Assembly: GCA_937900135.1 (NCBI GenBank)
Contig: CALCDJ010000059.1
Coordinates: forward strand, 36,380 to 100,379
Length of the DNA: 64,000 nt
Reading direction: 5' to 3'
Origin: an uncultured Blautia sp.
GTDB taxonomy: Bacteria > Bacillota > Clostridia > Lachnospirales > Lachnospiraceae
The stretch's first letter is position 1. Each line of letters opens with the position of its first letter. Position numbers and translations under genes: made by a program. The notes beneath the pieces were generated by a model. The model searched no databases. It saw only the letters and a list, made by a program, of their open reading frames with translations, and was not told the DNA's origin. Below, one piece after another: positions 33,413 to 41,718 of this stretch.

Positions 33413-36037
33413 ATGGCAAAATGGGTTTACATGTTTACAGAAGGTAACGCTACTATGAGAAACCTTCTCGGCGGTAAAGGTGCCAACCTTGCTGAAATGA
33501 CAAGCCTGGGTCTTCCTGTACCACAGGGCTTCACCATCACAACAGAAGCCTGCACACAGTACTATGAAGACGGAAGACAGATCAACGACGAGATCATGGC
33601 TCAGATCATGGAAGCAATCACAAAAATGGAAGGAGTTACCGGTAAAAAATTCGGTGACAAAGAAAATCCTCTGCTTGTTTCCGTTCGTTCCGGTGCGAGA
33701 GCATCCATGCCAGGTATGATGGATACCATCCTGAACCTTGGTCTGAACGAAGAAGTTGTTCATACATTGGCTGAAGGTTCCGGAAATCCTCGTTGGGCTT
33801 GGGACTGCTACAGAAGATTCATCCAGATGTACTCTGACGTAGTTATGGAAGTTGGTAAGAAATACTTCGAAGAGCTCATCGATAAAATGAAAGAAGAAAA
33901 AGGTGTAACTCAGGACGTTGACCTTACTGCAGAAGATCTTCAGGAACTGGCTAATCAGTTCAAAGCTGAATACAAAGAAAAAATCGGTGCTGACTTCCCA
34001 TCTGATCCGAAGGAACAGTTAATGGGCGCAATCAAAGCCGTATTCCGTTCCTGGGACAACCCACGTGCGAACGTATATCGTCGTGACAACGATATCCCAT
34101 ATTCCTGGGGTACTGCTGTAAACGTACAGATGATGGCATTCGGTAACATGGGTGATGACTGTGGTACAGGTGTTGCATTTACTCGTGACCCAGCTACAGG
34201 TGAAAATGGTCTGTTCGGAGAATTCCTGACAAACGCTCAGGGTGAAGACGTTGTTGCTGGTGTTCGTACACCAATGCACATTTCCGAAATGGAACAGAAA
34301 TTCCCAGAAGCATTCGTACAGTTCAAAGAAGTATGCAACATTCTGGAAAAACACTACAGAGATATGCAGGATATGGAGTTTACTGTAGAGCATGGTAAAC
34401 TGTATATGCTTCAGACACGTAACGGTAAGAGAACTGCTCAGGCTGCTCTTAAGATCGCTTGTGACCTTGTTGATGAAGGCATGAGAACAGAAGAAGAAGC
34501 TGTAGCAATGATCGATCCTCGTAACTTAGATACACTTCTTCATCCTCAGTTCGACGCTAAGGCTCTGAAAGAAGCTACTCCAATCGCAAAAGCACTGGGC
34601 GCTTCTCCGGGAGCTGCTTGTGGTAAAGTGGTATTCACAGCAGATGACGCTGTAGAATGGGCTGCAAGAGGAGAGAAGGTTGTTCTTGTTCGTCTTGAAA
34701 CTTCTCCAGAAGATATCACTGGTATGAAATCTGCTCAGGGTATCCTGACTGTTCGTGGCGGTATGACTTCTCACGCAGCAGTAGTTGCTCGTGGTATGGG
34801 TACCTGCTGTGTATCCGGCTGTGGCGACATTGCTATGGATGAAGAAAACAAGAAATTCACACTGGCTGGAAAAGAATATCATGAAGGAGATGCCATCTCT
34901 CTTGATGGTTCTACCGGTAACATCTACGACGGAATCATCCCGACTGTAGACGCTACAATCGCTGGTGAATTCGGAAGAATCATGGCTTGGGCTGACAAAT
35001 ACAGAACTCTTAAGGTTCGTACAAATGCAGATACTCCGGCTGACGCTAAGAAAGCTCGTGAGCTTGGTGCAGAAGGTATCGGTCTTTGCCGTACAGAGCA
35101 TATGTTCTTTGAAGGCGACAGAATTGACGCATTCCGTGAAATGATCTGCTCCGAAACTGTAGAAGAAAGAGAAGCAGCTCTGAATAAGATCCTTCCGGAA
35201 CAGCAGGGAGACTTCGAAAAATTATACGAAGCTCTGGAAGGCAACCCAGTTACTATCCGTTTCCTGGATCCGCCACTTCATGAGTTCGTTCCTACTACAG
35301 AAGAAGATATCAAGAAACTGGCTGACTCTCAGGGCAAGACTGTAGAGCAGATCAAGACAATCATTGATTCTCTTCATGAGTTCAACCCAATGATGGGTCA
35401 TCGTGGATGCCGTCTTGCAGTTACCTATCCGGAAATTGCTAAGATGCAGACAAGAGCCGTTATCCGCGCTGCAATCAACGTGAAGAAGGCTCACTCTGAC
35501 TGGAATGTATGCCCAGAGATCATGATCCCGCTTGTTGGCGATGTAAAAGAGCTGAAATACGTGAAGAAAGTTGTTGTTGAGACAGCAGACGCTGAAATCG
35601 CAGCAGCAAATGCAGATCTGAAGTACGAAGTTGGTACTATGATCGAGATCCCGAGAGCAGCTCTGACAGCAGACGAAATCGCAAAAGAAGCTGACTTCTT
35701 CTGCTTCGGTACAAACGACTTAACCCAGATGACATACGGCTTCTCCCGTGATGACGCTGGTAAGTTCCTGAACGCTTACTATGACGCTAAGATCTTTGAA
35801 AACGATCCATTTGCAAAACTGGATCAGACTGGCGTTGGCAAGCTGATGGAAATGGCAATCAAATTAGGAAAACCGGTTAATCCAAACCTGCACATCGGTA
35901 TCTGCGGTGAGCACGGCGGAGATCCTACATCTGTAGAATTCTGCCACAAGATTGGTCTGGATTATGTATCCTGTTCTCCATTCCGTGTTCCGATCGCTCG
36001 TCTTGCAGCAGCTCAGGCAGCTATCAACGAGAAATAA
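33413..36037 (+). CDS. ppdK: Pyruvate, phosphate dikinase
   Basis: Interconverts PEP + AMP + PPi with pyruvate + ATP + Pi. The 874-residue enzyme is full length: an N-terminal ATP-grasp domain (GGKGANLAEMTSLGLPVPQGFT near 22; VRSGARASMPGMMDT), the swivelling domain with phospho-His454 in GGMTSHAAVVARGMG, and the PEP-binding barrel (GLCRTEHMFF, MGHRGCRL, FGTNDLTQMTYG, GICGEHGGDP). Codon choice (GCT, GTT, TCT, CGT, AAC) is more biased than in neighbours, a sign of high expression. Ribosome site TAGGAGG. Confidence 0.97.
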   Translation: MAKWVYMFTEGNATMRNLLGGKGANLAEMTSLGLPVPQGFTITTEACTQYYEDGRQINDEIMAQIMEAITKMEGVTGKKFGDKENPLLVSVRSGARASMPGMMDTILNLGLNEEVVHTLAEGSGNPRWAWDCYRRFIQMYSDVVMEVGKKYFEELIDKMKEEKGVTQDVDLTAEDLQELANQFKAEYKEKIGADFPSDPKEQLMGAIKAVFRSWDNPRANVYRRDNDIPYSWGTAVNVQMMAFGNMGDDCGTGVAFTRDPATGENGLFGEFLTNAQGEDVVAGVRTPMHISEMEQKFPEAFVQFKEVCNILEKHYRDMQDMEFTVEHGKLYMLQTRNGKRTAQAALKIACDLVDEGMRTEEEAVAMIDPRNLDTLLHPQFDAKALKEATPIAKALGASPGAACGKVVFTADDAVEWAARGEKVVLVRLETSPEDITGMKSAQGILTVRGGMTSHAAVVARGMGTCCVSGCGDIAMDEENKKFTLAGKEYHEGDAISLDGSTGNIYDGIIPTVDATIAGEFGRIMAWADKYRTLKVRTNADTPADAKKARELGAEGIGLCRTEHMFFEGDRIDAFREMICSETVEEREAALNKILPEQQGDFEKLYEALEGNPVTIRFLDPPLHEFVPTTEEDIKKLADSQGKTVEQIKTIIDSLHEFNPMMGHRGCRLAVTYPEIAKMQTRAVIRAAINVKKAHSDWNVCPEIMIPLVGDVKELKYVKKVVVETADAEIAAANADLKYEVGTMIEIPRAALTADEIAKEADFFCFGTNDLTQMTYGFSRDDAGKFLNAYYDAKIFENDPFAKLDQTGVGKLMEMAIKLGKPVNPNLHIGICGEHGGDPTSVEFCHKIGLDYVSCSPFRVPIARLAAAQAAINEK

Positions 36038-36069
36038 GAACCGGCAGAACAGCCAACCAATAAATAATT

Positions 36070-36106
36070 ATAAGCGTACCATTAGAAATAGTGGTACGCT
36101 TATTTT
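36070..36106 (+). terminator. Intrinsic terminator of ppdK
   Basis: A 12-bp stem, ATAAGCGTACCA at 36070-36081 with its complement at 36092-36103, then T's. Confidence 0.88.
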
Positions 36107-36127
36107 AAATGAAGAAAGGAGCTGCTT

Positions 36128-37381
36128 ATGAAAATTCTTCATGGAAATATGGTATTTGCCAAAAACAGTCAGGAGCTTTGTACCTTTGAAAACAGCTATC
36201 TGGTTGAAGAAAAGGGCAGAATTGAAGGCATTTATCCTGTTCTCCCGGAAAAATACCAGGGGTTGGAAGTGACGGATTATGGAGATCAGGTAATTATCCC
36301 TGCCTTTTCAGATCTTCATGTGCATGCCTCACAGTATGTGGAACGAGGACTGGGGATGGACATGCTGCTTTCTGACTGGCTGAATCAGTATACATTTCCT
36401 CAGGAAGCCCGCTTTGCCGAGATGGATTATGCAAAAACCGTATATGATGCCTTTATTGATGACATGATTCTTCATGGAACCTTCCATGCCTGTATTTTTG
36501 CTACCATTCACCGGGAGGCAACCTCTTATCTGGTGCAGCGCATGGAAGAACGGGGATTGTATGGATTCGTTGGAAAGGTCAATATGAATATGGGAGCGCC
36601 GGAATATCTTTGTGAGACAACAGAAGAATCGCTGAGAGAAACAGAGCAGTTCTTAGATGATTTCAAAGATAACCGGACGGCAAAACCCATTCTTACACCG
36701 AGATTTGCCCCCACCTGTGACGAAGCGCTGATCAAAGGGCTTGGAAAACTGGGACAAAAATATCATGTGGGTCTTCAGACTCATCTGGTGGAATCCAAGT
36801 GGGAGGCAGGCGAGGCCTTGCGGCTGTTTCCAGAGTATTCCTGCGACACGGAAATTTATGAACGGGCAGGACTCATGGAACATGGACCAGTGGTAGGGGC
36901 TCATTTCATCTTCCCTTCCAGGGAGGATGTGGAAATTATGAAGAAACATCATGGAGTGGCAGTCCATTGTCCAGATGCTACGAATAATATCATTGCCGGA
37001 ATTATGGGAGTGGCAGAGCTTGAAAAACAGGGAGTTTCTCTTTCTGTTGGAACAGATGTTGGCGGCGGTCATTCCATGGGCGCTTATTCTCAGATCTCCC
37101 GTGCTGTTCAGCTGTCTAAGCTGAAATGGTTTTACGAAGGCGAGCCCCATGCACCCATTTCTTTTGCTCATGCCTTTTATATGGCAACAAGAGAAGGGGG
37201 AAGTATTTTTGGCAAGGTGGGAGCTCTGGAAAAGGGATATACCCTCAATGCCCTTGTCATTGAGAACCTTTCAGATAAAAACATGTCTCTGACACCGGCT
37301 CAGGTGGTGGAACGCTTCTGCTATATTGGCAATCCGTCAAATATTAAGGCGCGGTATCTGAATGGAACGCTTATTGGATAA
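36128..37381 (+). CDS. guaD: Guanine deaminase (amidohydrolase family)
   Basis: Hydrolyses guanine to xanthine and ammonia. 417 residues with the metal-dependent amidohydrolase layout: a small beta domain at 1-55, then IPAFSDLHVHASQY (metal His64 and His66), RGLGMDMLLSDWLNQYTFPQEARF typical of GuaD, LQTHLVES (metal His), GAHFIFPSREDV, and SVGTDVGGGHSMG (metal Asp). The gene lies upstream of xanthine dehydrogenase subunits, which suits purine breakdown. Ribosome site AAAGGAGCT. Confidence 0.9.
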   Translation: MKILHGNMVFAKNSQELCTFENSYLVEEKGRIEGIYPVLPEKYQGLEVTDYGDQVIIPAFSDLHVHASQYVERGLGMDMLLSDWLNQYTFPQEARFAEMDYAKTVYDAFIDDMILHGTFHACIFATIHREATSYLVQRMEERGLYGFVGKVNMNMGAPEYLCETTEESLRETEQFLDDFKDNRTAKPILTPRFAPTCDEALIKGLGKLGQKYHVGLQTHLVESKWEAGEALRLFPEYSCDTEIYERAGLMEHGPVVGAHFIFPSREDVEIMKKHHGVAVHCPDATNNIIAGIMGVAELEKQGVSLSVGTDVGGGHSMGAYSQISRAVQLSKLKWFYEGEPHAPISFAHAFYMATREGGSIFGKVGALEKGYTLNALVIENLSDKNMSLTPAQVVERFCYIGNPSNIKARYLNGTLIG

Positions 37382-37423
37382 GCACAATGTGAAATAGAAA
37401 ATAAATAAAAAAGGAGAATGACC

Positions 37424-38356
37424 ATGGCAAACATCTATAAAGGAACTCTGGAACTGATCGGGAATACTCCGTTGATGGAAGTGACGAATATAGAACGGGA
37501 GCTAAAGCTGGAGGCTTCCATTCTGGTGAAACTGGAATATCTCAACCCTGCAGGAAGTGTCAAGGATCGTGCGGCAAAATATATGATCCAGGATGCGGAA
37601 GAAAAGGGATTGCTGAAACCAGGGGCGGTTATTATTGAGCCTACTTCCGGAAACACAGGGATTGGGCTGGCATCCATAGCGGCATCCAGAGGATACCGGG
37701 TTATTCTCACCATGCCGGAAACCATGAGTGTGGAGCGGAGAAACATTCTGAAAGCCTATGGAGCAGAGCTTGTTCTTACAGAGGGAAAAAAGGGAATGAC
37801 TGGAGCCATTGAAAAGGCAGAGGCTCTTGCAAAAGAAATTCCGGGAAGCTTTCTTGCAGGACAGTTTGAGAACCCAGCCAATGCCAAAGCTCACAGAGAA
37901 ACCACAGGACCGGAAATCTGGAGAGATACCGACGGAAAAGTGGATATTTTTCTGGCGGGTGTGGGAACTGGAGGCACGATTACAGGAACGGGAGCTTACC
38001 TGAAGGAGAAAAACCCCAGTATTCATGTGGTTGCGCTGGAACCTGCAGATTCCCCGGTTCTGTCAGGTGGAGCGGCCGGACCTCACGGACTTCAGGGAAT
38101 TGGAGCCGGTTTTGTTCCTCAGGCGCTGGATACAGAGGTTTATGACGAGGTATTTCAGGCAAAGACAGAAGACGCTTATGAAGCGGCAAAGCTTCTGGCG
38201 AAAAAGGAGGGGATTCTGGTGGGAATTTCTTCCGGAGCTGCGCTCCATGGAGCGATAGAACTGGCAAAAAGACCGGAAAACAAAGGAAAGGTTATTGTAG
38301 CCTTACTGCCGGACAGTGGAGATCGATATTATTCCACACCTTTATTTACGGAGTAG
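37424..38356 (+). CDS. cysK: Cysteine synthase A (O-acetylserine sulfhydrylase)
   Basis: PLP enzyme making L-cysteine from O-acetylserine and sulfide. 310 residues, with PAGSVKDRAAKYM (PLP Lys47), EPTSGNTGIGLA (substrate loop), GVGTGGTITGTG (PLP phosphate site), and LPDSGDRYYSTPLF at the end. The ATG at 37424 lies 7 bases after AAGGAG; an ATG at 37418 is only one base from it. No cysE or transport genes are adjacent, and no S-box or T-box is seen. Confidence 0.95.
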   Translation: MANIYKGTLELIGNTPLMEVTNIERELKLEASILVKLEYLNPAGSVKDRAAKYMIQDAEEKGLLKPGAVIIEPTSGNTGIGLASIAASRGYRVILTMPETMSVERRNILKAYGAELVLTEGKKGMTGAIEKAEALAKEIPGSFLAGQFENPANAKAHRETTGPEIWRDTDGKVDIFLAGVGTGGTITGTGAYLKEKNPSIHVVALEPADSPVLSGGAAGPHGLQGIGAGFVPQALDTEVYDEVFQAKTEDAYEAAKLLAKKEGILVGISSGAALHGAIELAKRPENKGKVIVALLPDSGDRYYSTPLFTE

Positions 38357-38419
38357 ATGCCTGAACGGTTTTGACCGGAATCAGGGAAAAAAGAACAAGA
38401 GCAAAGCAGAGGAAACAGA

Positions 38420-39517
38420 ATGAAGGAGAACCAGATTTACATCAAGTGCGGTACCGATTACAGAGAAATGACAAAGGAGCTTTTGCGTGTCTGTGATCTG
38501 AAGACCAGAATCGGAGACAAGGAGAAACATATTGGAATCAAGCCAAATCTGGTGGCGCCCACAGAGGCTTCTTACGGCGCGACCACCCATCCGGAGGTTG
38601 TGGCAGGAATTGTGGAATACCTCCAGGAAGAAGGGTTTCATCATCTGACGATTTTGGAAGGCTCCTGGGTGGGAGACCGGACAGAGGATGCGTACCAGGT
38701 GTGCGGCTATGGGGAACTCTGTGAACATTATGGCGTTCCTTTTGTGGACACCCAGAAAGAACCGGGGATTTCAAGGGACTGCGGAGGGCTTGAACTGAAG
38801 ATATGCCGCATTGTGGGAGAACTTGATTTTCTCATCAATGTTCCGGTACTGAAGGGGCATTGTCAGACAAAAATCACCTGCGCCCTGAAAAATATGAAGG
38901 GATTGATTCCTAATTCCGAAAAAAGACGGTTTCATTCCCTGGGGCTTCACAAACCCATTGCTCATCTTGGGCTTGGAATTCACCAGGATTTTATTGTAGT
39001 GGATAATATTTGCGGCGATCTGGACTTTGAAGACGGAGGAAATCCAGTGGTTATGAATCGGGTTTTGGCCGGAACAGATCCGGTGCTGATGGATGCCTGG
39101 GTGTGTCAGCAGATGCATTATGAAACAGAAGACATCCCCTACATTAAAATGGCCCAGGAACTGGGAGTGGGAATGGGAGATCCAAAGAAAGCAGAAATTT
39201 GCCTTTGCGAGGGAAGTACCATAAAAGAAATTCCAAAATCCAGGAAGGTTGTGGAACTTCTGGACGCTGTGGAGGAAGTGGAATCCTGCAGCGCCTGTTA
39301 TGGATATCTTATTCCGGCGTTGGAAATGCTCCGGGAAGAGGGGCTTCTCAAAGAACTGAAGGAAAAAATCTGCATTGGTCAGGGTTTTCGCAATAAGAAA
39401 GGAGCCCTGGGAGTGGGAAACTGTACAAGAGAGTTTACCTGTTTTCTGGAAGGATGTCCTCCTACAGAAAATCAGATCTATGAATTTTTAAAGGCATATC
39501 TGAAAAATCAGAAATAG
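38420..39517 (+). CDS. DUF362 domain protein
   Basis: 365-residue soluble protein whose core fits DUF362: GIKPNLVAPTEASYGATTHPEVVAGIVEYL near 40-70, INVPVLKGHCQTKITCALKNMKGLIPNSEKRRFH near 140-175, and ADPVLMDAWV-type sequence (here GTDPVLMDAW). Unlike many family members there is no clear 2x[4Fe-4S] ferredoxin domain, although several Cys occur near the C-terminus (SCSACYGY, NCTREFTCFLEGC). DUF362 proteins are uncharacterised. It follows cysK by 63 bases. Confidence 0.82.
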   Translation: MKENQIYIKCGTDYREMTKELLRVCDLKTRIGDKEKHIGIKPNLVAPTEASYGATTHPEVVAGIVEYLQEEGFHHLTILEGSWVGDRTEDAYQVCGYGELCEHYGVPFVDTQKEPGISRDCGGLELKICRIVGELDFLINVPVLKGHCQTKITCALKNMKGLIPNSEKRRFHSLGLHKPIAHLGLGIHQDFIVVDNICGDLDFEDGGNPVVMNRVLAGTDPVLMDAWVCQQMHYETEDIPYIKMAQELGVGMGDPKKAEICLCEGSTIKEIPKSRKVVELLDAVEEVESCSACYGYLIPALEMLREEGLLKELKEKICIGQGFRNKKGALGVGNCTREFTCFLEGCPPTENQIYEFLKAYLKNQK

Positions 39518-39529
39518 AACAAAGAACAG

Positions 39530-39563
39530 AGAAAGAGCATTGCCGTCTGGCAATGCTCTTTCT
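39530..39563. terminator. Bidirectional terminator between the DUF362 gene and the kinase-like gene
   Basis: A perfect 15-bp stem (39530-39544 with 39549-39563) around GTCT; the flanks are A-rich on the left and weakly T-rich on the right, suiting both convergent genes. Confidence 0.8.
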
Positions 39564-39602
39564 GCAAGTAAGAGGGGGTGTCCAAAGTAGGATAACTTCT
39601 GT

Positions 39603-40190
39603 TTAGAAGCAATTTTTCAGCATCTGAAGAATCTGCTCCTTGCTGAAACGACTGCTGTCGATACAGAGGTGATACTGCTTTAAGTCCATCCAATGGCTGT
39701 CTGTAAAATATTCATAGTAAGCACGACGTTCCTTGTCCATTTTCTTCACCAGTTTGCGTACGCTTTTTTCTTCCCGTCCGGTACGTTCCATAACTGTTTG
39801 AATACGATTCTCCAGGGGAGCGTAAATAAATACGCTGAGTGCTTTCTCCTTCAGGATGTGGTTAGCGCAGCGGCCAACGATGACGCAGTCTTCTTTTTCA
39901 GCAATGGAAAGGATCAGCTTGCGTTGGATATCATAGAGTACATCATTCATGGGGATGAAATGAAATTCCGGGTCCATCTGGATTTCGTGGTCAATGGGAA
40001 AACGCCACTGATTGGCTTTCTTCTCATCCACTTTTGCAAATTCGTCAAAAGGAATCTGTTTCTCATGGCTGGCCAGTTCAATAAGTTCCTTGTCGTAAAA
40101 GGCGATTCCAAGTTCTTCCGCAAGGGTTTTACCGATGATACGTCCATTGCTTCCGAACATACGATTGATAGTAATGATTTTTTTACTCAT
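39603..40190 (-). CDS. Cytidylate kinase-like family protein
   Basis: 195-residue P-loop-like protein of the cytidylate-kinase-like branch that is common and uncharacterised in clostridia. It begins KKIITINRMFGSNGRIIGKTLAEELGIAFYDKELI, with GSNGRIIGK in the P-loop position, and has EKEDCVIVGRCANHIL, FIYAPLENRIQTVMERTG and KMDKERRAYYEYFTDSHW, typical of this group (Cmk-like lid with paired Arg). True CMP kinase activity is uncertain. The start at 40190 follows GGGAGGACGG. Confidence 0.85.
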   Translation of the reverse strand: MSKKIITINRMFGSNGRIIGKTLAEELGIAFYDKELIELASHEKQIPFDEFAKVDEKKANQWRFPIDHEIQMDPEFHFIPMNDVLYDIQRKLILSIAEKEDCVIVGRCANHILKEKALSVFIYAPLENRIQTVMERTGREEKSVRKLVKKMDKERRAYYEYFTDSHWMDLKQYHLCIDSSRFSKEQILQMLKNCF

Positions 40191-40230
40191 AGATTCCGTC
40201 CTCCCTTCAGCGGTATTTTTCTTTGGATTA

Positions 40231-40239
40231 AGTATAGCA
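40231..40239 (-). promoter_or_regulatory. Extended -10 promoter of the kinase-like gene
   Basis: Minus strand TGC TATACT (40239-40231), about 40 bases before the start codon. Confidence 0.6.
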
Positions 40240-40296
40240 CAATTATCTAAAAATTTCCAGATAAAACTCAAAGAAATAGATAAAAATATAAAAAAC

Positions 40297-40333
40297 AATA
40301 AGAGAAAAACTCTTATTTCTGAAAAAGAAATAA
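40297..40333. repeat. Two overlapping inverted repeats between divergent genes
   Basis: AATAAGAG (40297-40304) pairs with CTCTTATT (40310-40317); TTATTTCT (40313-40320) pairs with AGAAATAA (40326-40333). The central segment can pair with either side, so the two hairpins exclude each other. They lie in AT-rich sequence between the kinase-like gene and the xdh genes. Confidence 0.55.
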
Positions 40334-40384
40334 CGAAAGAATATAGAAAATTTTTTAATTTCCTGTTAAAATTAAATTAGCTAT

Positions 40385-40398
40385 ATCTGTAAACAGAT
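40385..40398. promoter_or_regulatory. Possible operator ATCTGT-AA-ACAGAT upstream of xdh genes
   Basis: A perfect 6-2-6 inverted repeat 33 bases before the xdhB start. Position suggests an operator or short leader hairpin; no regulator is assigned. Confidence 0.4.
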
Positions 40399-40430
40399 GT
40401 AAAGAATGCAAATGCAGAAAGGATAACGGA

Positions 40431-41249
40431 ATGCTAAAGATCAAAGAGTATGTAAAAGTAAAAAGCGTTGCGGAAGCCTATGAACTGAACCAGAAGAAGA
40501 CGGCTTGTGTGCTCGGAGGAATGGTCTGGCTGAAAATGGGAAATCGCAATGTATCAACAGCCATCGATTTATCAGGCCTGGGTCTGGATGTGATCCAGGA
40601 GCAGGATGAGGAGTTTGTCATTGGATGCATGACTTCCTTGCGAGATCTGGAAACAGATGCCCGTCTTCATGAATTTACTCATGGAGCCATTAAGGAAAGT
40701 CTGCGTCATATTGTGGGAGTACAGTTTCGTAACTGCGCCACAGTAGGAGGCAGTATTTATGGTCGTTATGGCTTTTCAGATGTACTTACCATGCTGCTGG
40801 GACTGGACACCTGGGTGGAACTGTATCAGGGAGGCAGAGTGCCCCTCACAGAATTTGTCAACCAGAAAAAGGACCGGGACATTCTGATGAATGTGATCAT
40901 TCGGAAAACACCGGTGTTCTGCGCTTATCAGAGCCAGAGAAATACCGAAACAGATTTTCCGGTGCTTACCTGCACAGCTTCCCTTCTGGGAGAGAATGCC
41001 AGAACTGTAATTGGCGCACGTCCTGGCAGAGCTATGGTGGTAGAGGATGAACATGGAATTTTAACAGGTTTTAAGAAAATGACAAACAAAGAACGGGCGA
41101 AAGCCATTGAGGATTTTGCGCAGTATGTTTCAGAAGTGGTTCCTGTGGGCAGTAACATGAGAGGATCCGGAGAATACCGGGCGCTTCTGGCAAAAGTCCT
41201 TACGAAAAGAGCCTGGGAGACAGTAGGAGGTATGAAGAATGAATATTAG
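40431..41249 (+). CDS. xdhB: Xanthine dehydrogenase, FAD-binding subunit
   Basis: 272-residue FAD-binding subunit of the CO-dehydrogenase-flavoprotein/xanthine-oxidase family. Signature regions are ACVLGGMVWLKMGNRN near the start (pyrophosphate loop, somewhat divergent from the usual AGGTD), FRNCATVGGSIYGRYGFSDV near 98-117 (FAD-contacting NxATVGGN-like motif) and the C-terminal RGSGEYRALLAKVL. It opens a three-gene set with 11- and 4-base overlaps to the next two, so subunits are translated in step. Confidence 0.92.
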   Translation: MLKIKEYVKVKSVAEAYELNQKKTACVLGGMVWLKMGNRNVSTAIDLSGLGLDVIQEQDEEFVIGCMTSLRDLETDARLHEFTHGAIKESLRHIVGVQFRNCATVGGSIYGRYGFSDVLTMLLGLDTWVELYQGGRVPLTEFVNQKKDRDILMNVIIRKTPVFCAYQSQRNTETDFPVLTCTASLLGENARTVIGARPGRAMVVEDEHGILTGFKKMTNKERAKAIEDFAQYVSEVVPVGSNMRGSGEYRALLAKVLTKRAWETVGGMKNEY

Positions 41250-41718
41250 TTTCTGGTTAAACGGTGTGTATCGCCATGAAGAGGTAGAGCCGGATACCAT
41301 GCTTTTGGACTTCCTCCGGGAAAAAGGCTGCTATAGTGTGAAATGTGGATGTGAAACTTCCAACTGCGGTCTTTGTACCGTACTTATGGATGGAAAATCT
41401 ATTTTATCCTGCAGTACCCTGGCTGTTCGCGCAGATGGTAAAAAAATTGTTACTATGGAGGGGATGCAGAAAGAAGCCGAAGAATTTGGAAGCTTTCTGG
41501 CAGATGAAGGAGCAGAGCAGTGTGGTTTCTGTAATCCGGGATTTATTATGAATGTGTTTGCCATGCTCAATGAAATCCAGGATCCTACCGAAGAACAGAT
41601 TCAGGAATATCTGGCAGGAAATCTCTGCCGTTGTTCCGGTTTTGTGGGACAGACCCGCAGTATTCTGAAATTTTTACAGTATAAGAAAGCACAGGAGGAG
41701 GGAGGCGCCAAGAAATGA
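41239..41718 (+). CDS. xdhC: Xanthine dehydrogenase, [2Fe-2S] subunit
   Basis: 159-residue electron-transfer subunit with two [2Fe-2S] sites. The plant-type cluster site is CGCETSNCGLCTVLMDGKSILSC near 36-58 and the helical-domain site is CGFCNPGFIMN near 95 and NLCRCSGFVGQ near 133. Overlaps xdhB by 11 bases and xdhA by 4. The name xdhC is used for the iron-sulfur subunit, as in E. coli XdhABC, not for the cofactor-insertion chaperone of the same symbol. Confidence 0.94.
   Translation: MNISFWLNGVYRHEEVEPDTMLLDFLREKGCYSVKCGCETSNCGLCTVLMDGKSILSCSTLAVRADGKKIVTMEGMQKEAEEFGSFLADEGAEQCGFCNPGFIMNVFAMLNEIQDPTEEQIQEYLAGNLCRCSGFVGQTRSILKFLQYKKAQEEGGAKK

Noticed and set aside
31901..36037. Horizontal transfer of ppdK because of its different codon use
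   Set aside because: The bias is towards codons typical of highly expressed genes and the gene is core metabolism, so expression explains it better.
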